Of a DNA stretch of 64,000 nt, positions 37,752-47,377 are shown in pieces (the first letter of the stretch is position 1; each line of letters starts with the position of its first letter). Position numbers and translations under genes: made by a program. The DNA is from Acidobacteriota bacterium (GTDB lineage: Bacteria; Acidobacteriota; Blastocatellia; Pyrinomonadales; Pyrinomonadaceae). Below the pieces are notes generated by a model. The model ran no database searches and was not told the DNA's origin. It saw only the letters and a program-made list of their open reading frames with translations. The DNA is taken from positions 1,341,001-1,405,000 of the forward strand of contig QQUY01000001.1 of assembly GCA_003385635.1 (NCBI GenBank). Direction: 5' to 3'.

Positions 37752-40211
37752 ATGATCAGAAATTACCGAAATCAGAGCCTGATGGCATTGACCATCGCGC
37801 TTTTTACAGTTCTTTTTTCAAGTGCGGCCCTTTCTCAGAGTCGCTTGGCCGCGGTATCAGGCTCAGTGCTTGATACCTCTGGTGATGCGGTTGCCGGTGC
37901 GACGGTCATTCTCGTAAATATCTCAAATGGAGAGGCGGCGAGAGTTCAGTCCGATCCAAATGGCATGTTCCGTTTCTCATCGGTCGTACAAGGCAGGTTC
38001 CTGCTTAAGGCCGAAGCTCCCGGATTCTCGGAATTCGTGCGGGAGGTCATCGTTGGGAGGAGCGATGTGTCGGGCATTGAAATAGTGTTTTCGATTGGAA
38101 ACATTTCTGAGTCTGTCACGGTAACGTCGACCCGGACAGAAATAGCTGAATCTGACTCTGCCGTTCCGCTGAGCGTCGTTGACAGCCGGGAGCTGGAAGA
38201 AAAACCTGTGAACACCATTGGAGATGTGTTCAGAGATCTTCCAGGTACGGGCACAGTGAACGAAGGCTCGTTTCAGGTAAGGCCAAAGATCAGAGGACTA
38301 GACAGCAATCGCGTTTTGATTCTTGTTGATGGCGAGAGACTCAATAACGGGCGTACGTCGACATCTAACTCCGGTATCGAGATCGGACTTGTCGAAACCG
38401 ACCAGATCGAAACTGTGGAGATCGTGAGGGGCAGCGGTTCTGTGTTGTACGGAACAGACGCTCTTGGCGGTACGATCAACATCATCACTAAAGGTGTCGA
38501 GCGCAACCGCGACGGGGATTTTCGCTTTGGAGCAGCGTTCAACGGGTATTTCAGCACGAACGAAGCCGGGCGGAGGGGATCTGTTTCTGTAAATGGTTCC
38601 TCAGACAGATTCGCGTTCCGTGTGGCACAGACTCTGGAACGGTACGACAACTATTTCACCGGGTCTTTGTCCGGCGAGACCTTCGACGGAGTCGGAGCGG
38701 ATGGGGAGGTATTGAACTCGCAGTCGCACGGCGGCAATACTCAGGTCACAACGAGATTTTTTATCGACGACAACAATGACCTAAAACTGAACTATGAGAG
38801 GCGGAGAGTCGCCAACATTGGCGTTCCTACCCTGGTCGGAGTCTTCAACGCCTTCTTTCCGTTTTCAGATCGTGACAAATTCAATGCCCGATTTGAATCG
38901 AGAAATATCAACGATTTCCTTGCAAAGGTGTCTGGTACATTTTACTGGCAAAACCAAAACAGGAACTTCACGAACATTTTGAGCATTCCTCCGGTGCCGC
39001 CGTTCTTCCCGGGAATTCTGCAGGAAAGCGAAACGATCACAGATACAGATTCGGTCGGGTTCGATATCCAAACCAATTGGCTTTTGGGGAACGACAATCT
39101 GCTTATCGCAGGCGCAAGCGGTTTCCGGGACAACAACAACGACACCCGAACGATCGAGAACTTCCTGCCGGTCTACACAGTGGACGACTCGCGAAGCGTC
39201 CCCGATGCGAGATTCGGAAGCTTCGCCGTTTTTGCCCAGAACAGCTACCGTGCTAACAACAGGTTCAAACTGATCGGAGGTCTAAGGGTCGAGAGATTTG
39301 CCACAAGTTCTTCGGCTACCGAAGGGTTTAGCCTGCCCGGTGCGTTGACTCCTTCGCAGATCGAAGATCTGGGCCTCGAAGGACTGGAGCAGGGACTTGA
39401 TATAGCGCAAACGGCGTGGACCGGCGACATAGGGACCGTGGTAGGGCTGACCGATGATCTAAGTCTCATCGCCCGAGTAGGAAGGTCGTTCCGGGTTCCG
39501 AACATATTCGAGCGGTTCTTTACCGATCTTGGTTCTGCGGAAGGATTTGTGGTGGGAAACCCTGATTTGAGTCCGGAGAGCGGAGTCAATTTCGATGCCG
39601 GGTTGAGATTTCGGAACTCGAAAGTCGCGGCATCGGTGACCTATTTCAGAAACTCCTATGAAAATTTCCTGTCCAGCGAACTTGCTTTGGACCGGAACGG
39701 CGATCCGATCGAGATCCCAAGCGGCAACTCTACGCTACAGGTGTTTCAGACGGTCAATCTTGACAAGGTGCGTATTCAGGGATTTGAGGCCGAGATAGAA
39801 GTTCCGATCAGGCTCGGCTTCGGTTTTCTGACTCCGGGCGGAAACGTTTCTTACCTGCACGGAGACAATCTGACGGATGGGTCACCGTTAAACGCGATCA
39901 CACCTTTGAAAGGAGTTGTAAACCTGCGCTGGGAAAACCTGGGTAGCAATTATTTCTTTGAGTGGACCACGCGTGCAGTTGCGGAACAGGACCGTCTTTC
40001 GGAAAGTTTCCTGGATTTCAACGGCGGTCCGGAGCCTGGATTTGTCGTGAGCGACGTTCGCGGCGGATACATCTTCCGGGTTGATCGCCTTAGGGTTTCT
40101 TTCAACGCAGGAGTGACGAATCTGTTTGGCGAGCAGTACAGCGAACAGTTCGTTCTTGCGCCCGCACGGGGCAGATCGTTCGTCTTCGGTACACGCTGGG
40201 AATTCAACTAG
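37752..40211 (+). CDS. TonB-dependent outer-membrane receptor with carboxypeptidase-regulatory-like domain
   Basis: An 819-residue protein with a signal peptide (ending SSAALSQ). Residues about 30-110 form a CarbopepD_reg-like beta domain (SGSVLDTSGDAVAGATVILVN). The plug domain follows (FRDLPGTGTV...KIRGLDSNRVLILVDGERL) and then a barrel to the C-terminal strand ending in a Trp-Glu-Phe-Asn. Such receptors take up siderophores, vitamin B12 or glycans using TonB energy. The layout is common in Acidobacteriota and Bacteroidota. No substrate gene is adjacent. It has its own promoter and terminator and appears monocistronic. Confidence 0.93.
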   Translation: MIRNYRNQSLMALTIALFTVLFSSAALSQSRLAAVSGSVLDTSGDAVAGATVILVNISNGEAARVQSDPNGMFRFSSVVQGRFLLKAEAPGFSEFVREVIVGRSDVSGIEIVFSIGNISESVTVTSTRTEIAESDSAVPLSVVDSRELEEKPVNTIGDVFRDLPGTGTVNEGSFQVRPKIRGLDSNRVLILVDGERLNNGRTSTSNSGIEIGLVETDQIETVEIVRGSGSVLYGTDALGGTINIITKGVERNRDGDFRFGAAFNGYFSTNEAGRRGSVSVNGSSDRFAFRVAQTLERYDNYFTGSLSGETFDGVGADGEVLNSQSHGGNTQVTTRFFIDDNNDLKLNYERRRVANIGVPTLVGVFNAFFPFSDRDKFNARFESRNINDFLAKVSGTFYWQNQNRNFTNILSIPPVPPFFPGILQESETITDTDSVGFDIQTNWLLGNDNLLIAGASGFRDNNNDTRTIENFLPVYTVDDSRSVPDARFGSFAVFAQNSYRANNRFKLIGGLRVERFATSSSATEGFSLPGALTPSQIEDLGLEGLEQGLDIAQTAWTGDIGTVVGLTDDLSLIARVGRSFRVPNIFERFFTDLGSAEGFVVGNPDLSPESGVNFDAGLRFRNSKVAASVTYFRNSYENFLSSELALDRNGDPIEIPSGNSTLQVFQTVNLDKVRIQGFEAEIEVPIRLGFGFLTPGGNVSYLHGDNLTDGSPLNAITPLKGVVNLRWENLGSNYFFEWTTRAVAEQDRLSESFLDFNGGPEPGFVVSDVRGGYIFRVDRLRVSFNAGVTNLFGEQYSEQFVLAPARGRSFVFGTRWEFN

Positions 40212-40234
40212 AGTTCCCCTCGGTCAGCGAAAAG

Positions 40235-40263
40235 GGACGCGCCAAAAAAGGCGCGTCCTTTTT
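40235..40263 (+). terminator. Strong intrinsic terminator after the TonB receptor
   Basis: GGACGCGCC (40235-40243) pairs perfectly with GGCGCGTCC (40250-40258) around an A6 loop, followed by a T-run. It can end the receptor transcript and, from the other side, may also serve the convergent yraN gene. Confidence 0.9.
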
Positions 40264-40386
40264 CGTTTCACGATTGGCTGTCAGTCGTCGATCCGGACGG
40301 CCGCAAACGAGACAGATGCTCTAATCAGATCTCTCGTCTCTTGTTATGGGGAGAGGTCGACTGGAGACAAGAGCATTCTCTCCGGT

Positions 40387-40845
40387 TTAAGGGGATCGCT
40401 TCGTCACCGATTCGTCCCAGTAAGCCTTCCGGTGATCTATCAGAGGAGGGCTCCCGGGAAGAATCGTGATCCCGATCCCGTCATATCTAGAACGGATGCG
40501 TTCGAGTCCGAACAAGCGGCGATAGATACGTGCGGTTTTGACTATCTGTCGCTGTTTCCTTCGGTCGACCGATGCTACAGGCGGAACCAGAGATGTGCCG
40601 GACCGGGATTTAACTTCGACAAAACAAAGGACATCTGAATCGAGCGCGATCAGGTCGATCTCGCCAGTGATTTGGGCACCGTTGCGATTCCTGCCGACGG
40701 GAACCTTGAAATTCCTCGCGACCAGCGTGTAGCCAAGTCGCCGCAGGTAGGCCGCTGCGAGCCTTTCGCCTTCGTTACCGACAATGCTTGTGGAAGGTTC
40801 CTCCGGGAGTATATTCTCTATCAAAGTGAGCCCTGATCCAGTCAT
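40387..40845 (-). CDS. YraN/UPF0102 family protein
   Basis: A 152-residue protein of the YraN family, which has a restriction-endonuclease-like (Holliday-resolvase) fold. The GNEGERLAAAYLRRLGY start, the GEIDLIALD acidic residue and the FVEVKSR motif (Glu-x-Lys) are the family's nuclease core. Its biological role is not settled. The open frame runs on upstream, but the ATG at 40845 is chosen to match the family's N-terminus. Its start is only 22 bp from the start of the divergent sugar-dehydrogenase gene. Confidence 0.85.
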   Translation of the reverse strand: MTGSGLTLIENILPEEPSTSIVGNEGERLAAAYLRRLGYTLVARNFKVPVGRNRNGAQITGEIDLIALDSDVLCFVEVKSRSGTSLVPPVASVDRRKQRQIVKTARIYRRLFGLERIRSRYDGIGITILPGSPPLIDHRKAYWDESVTKRSP

Positions 40846-40867
40846 TGAGAGCCAAAGAATAGCACAC

Positions 40868-42139
40868 ATGAAAAGGTACCTGATTACGTCCGCCTGCGCG
40901 TCCGTCTTGCTAGTTTCTGTTGCCTGTGCGCAGGACAGGCCGGGCACTTCCGAAAACGAAGTTCCGCTATCTAGTTTTGAAACTGCAACTAAACACAGTA
41001 TCAAGCCCGACGAAATGCCTGAGCCCTTCGCGTCGCAAAGTGTACGCAGGTCGTCGAGGAAGGTCGACAGGCCGGCCGGGGCATCGCTGCGCGTTCCGGA
41101 GGGATTTGGGGTGAACACCTTCTCCGAAGGGATTTTCAGGAACCCTAGAATGATGGCACTGGCGCCAAATGGAGACGTCTTCGTTTCCGACTCGTCTGCA
41201 AACCGGATCATCGTTCTGAGAGACAAGAATGGAGACGGTCGAGCAGACGAGGACTATGTGTTTACAGATGATGTAACACAGCCGTTCGGAATGGCTTTTT
41301 ACAAAGAGTGGCTTTACGTCGCGAACACGGATTCAGTTGTCAGATTCAGGTACAAGCCCGGAGATCTTGAGGCGACTGGTTCCCCTGAAAAGATCATCGA
41401 CCTGCCGGGCAAAGGCTACCGGCAGCACTGGACCAGGAACCTTGTGTTTTCGGCCGACGGATCAAAGCTGTTTGTGACCGTCGGATCTGAGTCCAACGTC
41501 AGCATCGAGCCCGATCCCCGGAGGGCCGCTATCTCTGTCTACGATCCCGACGGTGGAAATCACAGGATCTTTGCAAGCGGAATAAGGAACCCGGTCGGTG
41601 TAGCCGTCAACCCGAGATCGGGAGAGCTTTGGACGGCAGTGAATGAGCGGGATGGTCTCGGAGATGACCTCGTTCCTGATTACGTTACCTCGGTCAAAGA
41701 CGGCGGTTTCTACGGGTGGCCATATGTTTACATCGGAAAGAACATCGATCCGAGGCGTAAGGAAGACGTGAAACCGGAGCACCTTGAAAGTGTGCTGGTA
41801 CCGGATGTCCTCGTAAGGTCACATTCCGCCGCGCTCGGCATAATCTTCTATCAAGGAGAGATGTTTCCCGAAGAGTACCGGGGGGATGCGTTCGTGGCTT
41901 TTCACGGATCGTGGAACCGGCAGAAGCTCACGGGCTACAAGGTGATACGGATCAGATTCGACGAGTCCGGGAAGCCGCAAGGGAATGAGTACGAGGATTT
42001 CTTGTCGGGCTGGCTCCCTGATCCGGATTCTACCGATGTGTGGGGCAGGCCGGTCGGGCTTCTTGTTCTTAAGGACGGATCTATGCTTGTCACTGACGAT
42101 GGTGCAAACAAGATCTGGCGTGTCTACTATAAGAAATAG
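40868..42139 (+). CDS. PQQ-type soluble sugar dehydrogenase (sorbosone-dehydrogenase-like) lipoprotein
   Basis: A 423-residue protein. The N-terminus has a lipobox (LLVSVAC), so it is probably a lipoprotein in the periplasm. The core is a six-bladed propeller of the glucose/sorbosone dehydrogenase family: NPRMMALAPNGDVFVSD, the SGIRNPVGVAVNPRSGELW blade with the conserved His/Arg region, GGFYGWPYVYIG and GSWNRQKLTGYKV. These enzymes use PQQ to oxidise aldoses. The haem-binding gene starts nine bases after the stop, and would take the electrons (inference). Start site 40868 agrees with the signal peptide. Confidence 0.88.
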   Translation: MKRYLITSACASVLLVSVACAQDRPGTSENEVPLSSFETATKHSIKPDEMPEPFASQSVRRSSRKVDRPAGASLRVPEGFGVNTFSEGIFRNPRMMALAPNGDVFVSDSSANRIIVLRDKNGDGRADEDYVFTDDVTQPFGMAFYKEWLYVANTDSVVRFRYKPGDLEATGSPEKIIDLPGKGYRQHWTRNLVFSADGSKLFVTVGSESNVSIEPDPRRAAISVYDPDGGNHRIFASGIRNPVGVAVNPRSGELWTAVNERDGLGDDLVPDYVTSVKDGGFYGWPYVYIGKNIDPRRKEDVKPEHLESVLVPDVLVRSHSAALGIIFYQGEMFPEEYRGDAFVAFHGSWNRQKLTGYKVIRIRFDESGKPQGNEYEDFLSGWLPDPDSTDVWGRPVGLLVLKDGSMLVTDDGANKIWRVYYKK

Positions 42140-42148
42140 CATCAACCG

Positions 42149-42664
42149 ATGAAGACCGCATTGAAAGTTGTCGCAGCGTTGATCTTGCTGGCAGTAGCAG
42201 GAATTCAGTTCTTCCGGCCGGAACGTTCGAACCCGCCAGTCGACCCTACGAAGACGCTGAGTTCTTCCGTACATGTGCCAGCAGAAGTAACTGCAATCCT
42301 TGAACGCTCTTGCACGGATTGCCACAGCAATCAGACCGTCTGGCCTTGGTATTCGAACGTTGCACCGATCTCCTGGTCTGTAGCAGAGCATGTCGATCAC
42401 GGACGGGAAGAGCTGAACTTCAGTGAGTGGGCCGCTTATAGCGAAGACAGGAAAGAGCGGAAGTTAGAAGAAATATGCGAAGAGGTGCGGGATCGCCATA
42501 TGCCTCATCCGCAGTACCTATGGATTCATCGGGACGCGGTTCTTTCGAAGCAGGATATTGAAACGCTGTGCAATTGGACGCTCGAGGCCTCAGATTCCGT
42601 ACCTGACCGTGCTTCGTTGGTGACCAACGACGGTTTGCAGGCAAAGGCTCCGGCGATAGAATAG
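42149..42664 (+). CDS. Haem-binding domain (Haem_bd) protein
   Basis: A 171-residue protein with an N-terminal membrane anchor (about residues 5-22) and a CTDCH motif (about residue 55) for covalent c-type haem, followed by NQTVWPWYSNVAPISWSV, the signature of the Haem_bd family. A later Met in RHMPHPQY may be the second haem ligand. It sits nine bases after the sugar dehydrogenase and is the likely electron acceptor. def follows four bases later, so the genes share a transcript. Confidence 0.88.
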   Translation: MKTALKVVAALILLAVAGIQFFRPERSNPPVDPTKTLSSSVHVPAEVTAILERSCTDCHSNQTVWPWYSNVAPISWSVAEHVDHGREELNFSEWAAYSEDRKERKLEEICEEVRDRHMPHPQYLWIHRDAVLSKQDIETLCNWTLEASDSVPDRASLVTNDGLQAKAPAIE

Positions 42665-42668
42665 TCTT

Positions 42669-43190
42669 ATGTCACTTCTGACCATCGTTCATTATCCGGA
42701 TCCTGTCCTGCTCCAGGTCGGGAAGCCGGTTGGAGAAGACGAATTCGGCCCAGAGCTCGCGAGCCTTGTCGACAACATGTTTGAGACGATGTACTCGGCC
42801 GGAGGCGTCGGGCTCGCTGCTCCGCAGATCGGGGTTTCGAAAAGACTTTTCGTAATGGACTGTTCGGGCGGCGATGATCCTGAACAGAAGATCGCGTTCA
42901 TCAATCCCGAGATAGTGAATGTAGAAGGCGAACAATACGGCGAAGAAGGATGCCTTTCATTTCCGGGAGTATTTACAAAAGTGAGGCGCGAGATGCGCAC
43001 GATCGTCAGATTTCAGGACGTAAACGGCGAGGATAGTGAGCTGGATCTAGAAGAACTCCCTGCGCGGTGCGTGCTGCACGAAACTGATCATTGCGACGGA
43101 ATCGTTTTTCTTGACCGGATGTCGGTGCTCAAGCGCGAGCTGGCAAAAAGAAAAATAAAGAAATTGAGACAGACAGGAGAATGGGTCTGA
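42669..43190 (+). CDS. def: Peptide deformylase
   Basis: A 173-residue metallo-enzyme removing the formyl group from new proteins. All three motifs are present: GVGLAAPQIG (about residues 44-53), EEGCLSFPG (about 96-104) and HETDHCDGIVF (about 138-148), which hold the metal and catalytic Glu. The Cys after the HExDH motif replaces the usual Leu and is uncommon. fmt, which adds the formyl group, lies 3.3 kb downstream on the same strand. Confidence 0.97.
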   Translation: MSLLTIVHYPDPVLLQVGKPVGEDEFGPELASLVDNMFETMYSAGGVGLAAPQIGVSKRLFVMDCSGGDDPEQKIAFINPEIVNVEGEQYGEEGCLSFPGVFTKVRREMRTIVRFQDVNGEDSELDLEELPARCVLHETDHCDGIVFLDRMSVLKRELAKRKIKKLRQTGEWV

Positions 43191-43231
43191 GACGACGGCG
43201 ACACAGATCTAAATGAAGGCGGATCAATACT

Positions 43232-44803
43232 ATGCAGACACAAAGAACGACAGATGAGTTCAGGAACGAGCCATTCACAGATTTTTCGAAGCCGGAGAAC
43301 GCCGAGGCGATGCGGGATGCGATCGAACAGGTCAGATCGGAGCTCGGCCGCGAATACAAAAACTGGGTCAACGGAGAATGGATAACGATTGACAGCAAGT
43401 TCGAAAGCCATAATCCGGCCAACAAAGACCAGGTGATAGGGATCTTCCCTGAAGTGGACGACGACGCGGAAAGGATCGTGGGCAACGCGATCTCTGCAGC
43501 TTCGAAAGCTTTCAAGACCTGGAAGAACGTCCCGGCTGAAGAACGTGCCTCTTATCTTTTCAAAGCCGCGGATATCATCCGCGAACGAAAGCACTACTTC
43601 AGCGCATGGATGATTTTCGAAACGAGCAAGACCTGGGCTGAAGCGGACGGTGACACGGCTGAGGCGATCGACTTTCTCGAGTTCTATGGCCGCGAGATGA
43701 TCCGCTGGTCACAGCCTCAACCGGTCACGAAGATCGAGGGCGAGGACAACGCGCTTGAGTATATTCCGCTCGGTGTAGGGGCTATCATCCCGCCTTGGAA
43801 TTTTCCGCTCGCGATCATGGTCGGGATGACGACCGCTGCGATCGTCGCAGGAAATACAGTTGTTCTTAAACCTTCATCAGATTCGCCGACGATCGCGGTC
43901 AAGTTCATCGAGGTACTCGAAGAAGTAGGCCTTCCAGCAGGTGTCGTCAATTTTGTGACCGGCAGTGCGGCCACTGGCGAGGCGATGGTTACCGACGCGA
44001 AAACGCGCTTCATATCGTTCACCGGCTCCAAACAGGTCGGGCTTCACATCAACGAGCAAGCTGCCAAGACCAGGGAAGGTCAGATCTGGATTAAGCGTGT
44101 CGTTGCCGAGATGGGAGGCAAGGACGCGATCATCGTTGCCGATGACGCAGATCTTGATGCTGCGGCGGAAGGCGTCGTACAGGCAGCATTCGGATTTCAG
44201 GGCCAGAAGTGCTCAGCCTGTTCGAGGCTTATCGTCGATGAAAAAGTACATGACGAGCTTATGGAAAAGGTGCTTGAGCGGACGGCGAAGCTTAAGGTCG
44301 GCGAGCCGACCGAAGGCGACACGAACATGGCCGCAGTTATCAACAAAAGTGCCTTTGACAAGACCCTCGAATACATAAAGATCGGCGAAAGCGAAGGCGG
44401 AAAAATTGTCGCCGGTGGTTCTGGAAACGAGACGCAAGGCTTCTTCATCGAGCCGACCATCATCGACGACGTTGAGCCGATGGCGACGATCGAGCAGGAA
44501 GAGATCTTTGCTCCAGTTCTTGCGGTTATCAAGGCACGGGATTACGATCACGCCCTTGAGATCGCGAACGATACAGAATTCGGGCTTACTGGAGCCGTCT
44601 ATTCCGCGGACCAGGCGAGGCTGGATCGTGCGAAGAACGAGTTTCACGTTGGAAACCTCTACCTCAACCGGAAGTGCACGGGGGCGCTCGTAGGGGTTCA
44701 TCCTTTCGGTGGATTTAACATGAGTGGTACAGACTCCAAGGCTGGAGGCCGAGAGTACCTGCTTCAGTTCATGCAGGCGAAGTCGGTTTCACAAAAAGTT
44801 TAG
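43232..44803 (+). CDS. rocA: L-glutamate gamma-semialdehyde dehydrogenase (P5C dehydrogenase)
   Basis: A 523-residue aldehyde dehydrogenase that oxidises glutamate semialdehyde (from proline or arginine) to glutamate with NAD. It has PPWNFPLAIMVG, the EMGGKDAIIV loop with the general-base Glu, and the catalytic Cys in GQKCSACSR. The overall length and the C-terminal GGFNMSGTDSKAGG fit the RocA/PruA group better than other ALDHs. No proline dehydrogenase is beside it. Confidence 0.93.
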   Translation: MQTQRTTDEFRNEPFTDFSKPENAEAMRDAIEQVRSELGREYKNWVNGEWITIDSKFESHNPANKDQVIGIFPEVDDDAERIVGNAISAASKAFKTWKNVPAEERASYLFKAADIIRERKHYFSAWMIFETSKTWAEADGDTAEAIDFLEFYGREMIRWSQPQPVTKIEGEDNALEYIPLGVGAIIPPWNFPLAIMVGMTTAAIVAGNTVVLKPSSDSPTIAVKFIEVLEEVGLPAGVVNFVTGSAATGEAMVTDAKTRFISFTGSKQVGLHINEQAAKTREGQIWIKRVVAEMGGKDAIIVADDADLDAAAEGVVQAAFGFQGQKCSACSRLIVDEKVHDELMEKVLERTAKLKVGEPTEGDTNMAAVINKSAFDKTLEYIKIGESEGGKIVAGGSGNETQGFFIEPTIIDDVEPMATIEQEEIFAPVLAVIKARDYDHALEIANDTEFGLTGAVYSADQARLDRAKNEFHVGNLYLNRKCTGALVGVHPFGGFNMSGTDSKAGGREYLLQFMQAKSVSQKV

Positions 44804-44821
44804 GAGGAGTAAGAAAGATTT

Positions 44822-44866
44822 GGACAGGTCAGGTGTTTCGATCCCTGATCTGTCCTTTGTCTTTTT
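44822..44866 (+). terminator. Intrinsic terminator after the P5C dehydrogenase
   Basis: GGACAG (44822-44827) pairs with CTGTCC (44850-44855), extended inside by CAG/CTG pairing, and TTTGTCTTTTT follows. The alkaline phosphatase gene begins 11 bases later. Confidence 0.75.
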
Positions 44867-44877
44867 GAAGAGTCGAT

Positions 44878-46446
44878 ATGAACATTTGCTCGAAACGAAG
44901 CCTATGCATTCTGCTGATTGCGGTACTGCTGCTAACATCTGTTGCCGTCCCTCAAACAGGTTTCCCGACAAAAAGGGAGGAGACCCGCGAGACGTGGCGC
45001 CGCGACGGCCTTGAGGCGATCAAACGCGCGAAGAAGGCGAAGCGTAGAAAAGGAAAGGCGAAGAACGTAATCTTGTTCATCGGAGACGGGATGGGCATCG
45101 CGACTGTTACCGCAGCGCGCATCCTCGCCGGACAGCAGCGGGGCGAAAGCGGAGAGGAGAACTGGCTAAGTTTCGAGAGATTCCCGTACAGCGCATTCTC
45201 GAAGACATACAGCGTTAACCAACAGACTTCGGATTCGGCCCCCACGATGGTCGCGATCTCTACAGGGATAAAGACAGACCAGGGGCTGATCTCAGTCGAT
45301 CAGAATGCAGTGCGGGGCGATCACAGGAGTGTCGAGGGAAGAGAGCTTGTCACGATTCTCGAGCTCGCTGAATTGAGCGGGCGATCTACCGGCATCGTAA
45401 CTACCACCAGGATCACGCACGCGACCCCTGCTGCGACCTATTCACACACGCCCGACAGGAACTGGGAAAGTGATGCAGAGATCAAGCGTTGGGCCATCGA
45501 AGCCTGGCAGGACGGATTTCCCGATATCGCGCGGCAGCTGATCGAGTTTCCGTATGGCGACGGGGTAGACGTGGCAATGGGCGGTGGCAGGTCCTACTTC
45601 CTGCCCGAGTCTTCTTCCGACCCGGAAGACAGCGGTCAAACGGGACGCAGACTAGACGATCGGGATCTTACTAAGGAATGGACCGAAAAACGGCAGAATG
45701 CGGTCTTCGTTTGGAACCGCGAACAGTTTGAGGACATCGACCCCTCGACCACTGGTCCTGTTCTGGGTCTCTTCGAACGGTCCCACATGCAGTACGCGAA
45801 CGACCGGGAACGCACCGGAAACAAAGAGCCTTCACTATCCGAGATGACCGACAAGGCCATAGACATCCTCTCAAGAAACAAAAAGGGGTTCTTTCTTCTG
45901 GTGGAAGGAGGAAGGATCGATCACGCTCACCATGCCGGAAATGCGTTTCGCGCACTGAATGAAGCTGTGGAATTTTCGAAGGCAGTCGAGACCGCGCGTC
46001 GAAAAGTGGATCTGGATGACACGCTGATAATCGTAACCGCGGACCACAGCCACACATTGGTCATTGCCGGGTATTCTGAACGCGGAAATAACATCCTTGG
46101 GCTAACGCGCGGCGTGCCGGACGATCCGAATGAAGCGTCTGTGCCGGCAAAGGACCTTCAGGGTAAGCCTTTCACGGCATTGGGGTATGGAAACGGACCG
46201 GGTGGTCGACGAGGGGAGCGAGCATTACTGGAGCAGGAACAGGTCACGGATCCGGACTTCATTCAGGAAGCGATCATTCCACTTAGTTCGGAGACTCACG
46301 CCGGCGAGGATGTGCCGATCTACGCGGACGGAGTTAACGCGCATTTGATCAGCGGAGTTATGGAGCAGAACTGGATCTTTTATGTAATGCGCGACGCTCT
46401 ACGGCTCGACGAAAAGAAACTTCTGAGAAACAAGGGTTCGAAATGA
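44878..46446 (+). CDS. Secreted alkaline phosphatase
   Basis: A 522-residue protein with a signal peptide (LIAVLLLTSVAVPQ). The alkaline-phosphatase fold shows the metal-binding FIGDGMG, the nucleophilic Ser in DSAPTM (about residue 120), the VEGGRIDHAHH motif and the TADHSH metal site. It releases phosphate from phosphate esters in the periplasm or outside. The stop codon overlaps the fmt start (ATGA), an unusual pairing of a secreted enzyme with a translation gene. No Pho box was identified. Confidence 0.93.
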   Translation: MNICSKRSLCILLIAVLLLTSVAVPQTGFPTKREETRETWRRDGLEAIKRAKKAKRRKGKAKNVILFIGDGMGIATVTAARILAGQQRGESGEENWLSFERFPYSAFSKTYSVNQQTSDSAPTMVAISTGIKTDQGLISVDQNAVRGDHRSVEGRELVTILELAELSGRSTGIVTTTRITHATPAATYSHTPDRNWESDAEIKRWAIEAWQDGFPDIARQLIEFPYGDGVDVAMGGGRSYFLPESSSDPEDSGQTGRRLDDRDLTKEWTEKRQNAVFVWNREQFEDIDPSTTGPVLGLFERSHMQYANDRERTGNKEPSLSEMTDKAIDILSRNKKGFFLLVEGGRIDHAHHAGNAFRALNEAVEFSKAVETARRKVDLDDTLIIVTADHSHTLVIAGYSERGNNILGLTRGVPDDPNEASVPAKDLQGKPFTALGYGNGPGGRRGERALLEQEQVTDPDFIQEAIIPLSSETHAGEDVPIYADGVNAHLISGVMEQNWIFYVMRDALRLDEKKLLRNKGSK

Positions 46447-47375
46447 AGCTTGTCTTTATGGGAACACCGGCCGCCGCGGTACCTTCGCTGGCTGCTATCG
46501 TAGAAGCGGGTCACGACGTCGTGTCGGTCTGGACACAGCCGGACAGACCCGCGGGGCGTGGTAAGCGTCTTTCGCCCCCTCCTGTAAAAGCCTATGCAGA
46601 GGAAAAGGGGATACCGGTCCACCAGCCGAAGCGGATCAAGGGCGAAGAACAGATCGAGGTATTTCGCTCGCTAGACGCTGATGCCGCGGTCGTCGTCGCT
46701 TACGGCAAGATCCTGCCTCCTCGTTTTCTGGAAGCATTCCCCGACGGATGTATCAACGTGCATTTCTCGATCCTTCCGAAATACAGGGGAGCGGCTCCCG
46801 TGAACTGGGCTATCGTCAATGGCGAGAACCGTACCGGTGTCACTACTATGTTGATGGATGAAGGTCTGGACACCGGCGATATCCTCTTGCAGAAGGAAAC
46901 CCCTATCGGTGAGGACGAGACGTCCGATGAGTTGACCGGACGGCTCGCGCATCTCGGAGCCGACCTCATTGTAGAAACCCTCGAGAAACTGCCCACTATA
47001 AATCCAAGAAAACAGGATGACGCGAAAGCAACGCTTGCGCCGCTGATGAAAAAAGAAGACGGCGAGATCGATTGGTCGATGACCGCTGAAGAGATCGAGC
47101 GGAGGGTGCGGGGTTTCCAGCCGTTTCCAAGAAGCTTCACGTCATCGAGCATCGGCCGGCTGACTTTCTGGAAATGCTCTTCGCTAGTCGATCACACATC
47201 ACAGGTCGAACCGGGAACCGTGCTGAAAGCCGGTAACGGTGTTTTTGCTGTAGCATGCGGATCCGGAACGGCTCTATCGGTCGAGATCGTGCAACAGGAG
47301 GGGAAAAGAAAAATGGCGGTCGAAGACTTCCTCAACGGCGCAAAGCTCAAGGTGGGGGAAAAATTCGGGGATTGA
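46443..47375 (+). CDS. fmt: Methionyl-tRNA formyltransferase
   Basis: A 310-residue enzyme that formylates initiator Met-tRNA. The N-terminal FMGTPAAAVPSL, the VAYGKILPP loop and the catalytic NVHFSILPKYRGAAP motif (with Asn-His) and the DEGLDTGDIL Asp are all intact. The C-terminal tRNA-binding barrel starts near residue 205. It overlaps the alkaline phosphatase by four bases and is followed two bases later by trhO. Confidence 0.97.
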   Translation: MKLVFMGTPAAAVPSLAAIVEAGHDVVSVWTQPDRPAGRGKRLSPPPVKAYAEEKGIPVHQPKRIKGEEQIEVFRSLDADAAVVVAYGKILPPRFLEAFPDGCINVHFSILPKYRGAAPVNWAIVNGENRTGVTTMLMDEGLDTGDILLQKETPIGEDETSDELTGRLAHLGADLIVETLEKLPTINPRKQDDAKATLAPLMKKEDGEIDWSMTAEEIERRVRGFQPFPRSFTSSSIGRLTFWKCSSLVDHTSQVEPGTVLKAGNGVFAVACGSGTALSVEIVQQEGKRKMAVEDFLNGAKLKVGEKFGD

Positions 47376-47377
47376 CC

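Noticed and set aside
40846-41226. Longer N-terminus for YraN
   Set aside because: The added 127 residues lie antisense to the sugar dehydrogenase and do not match the family.
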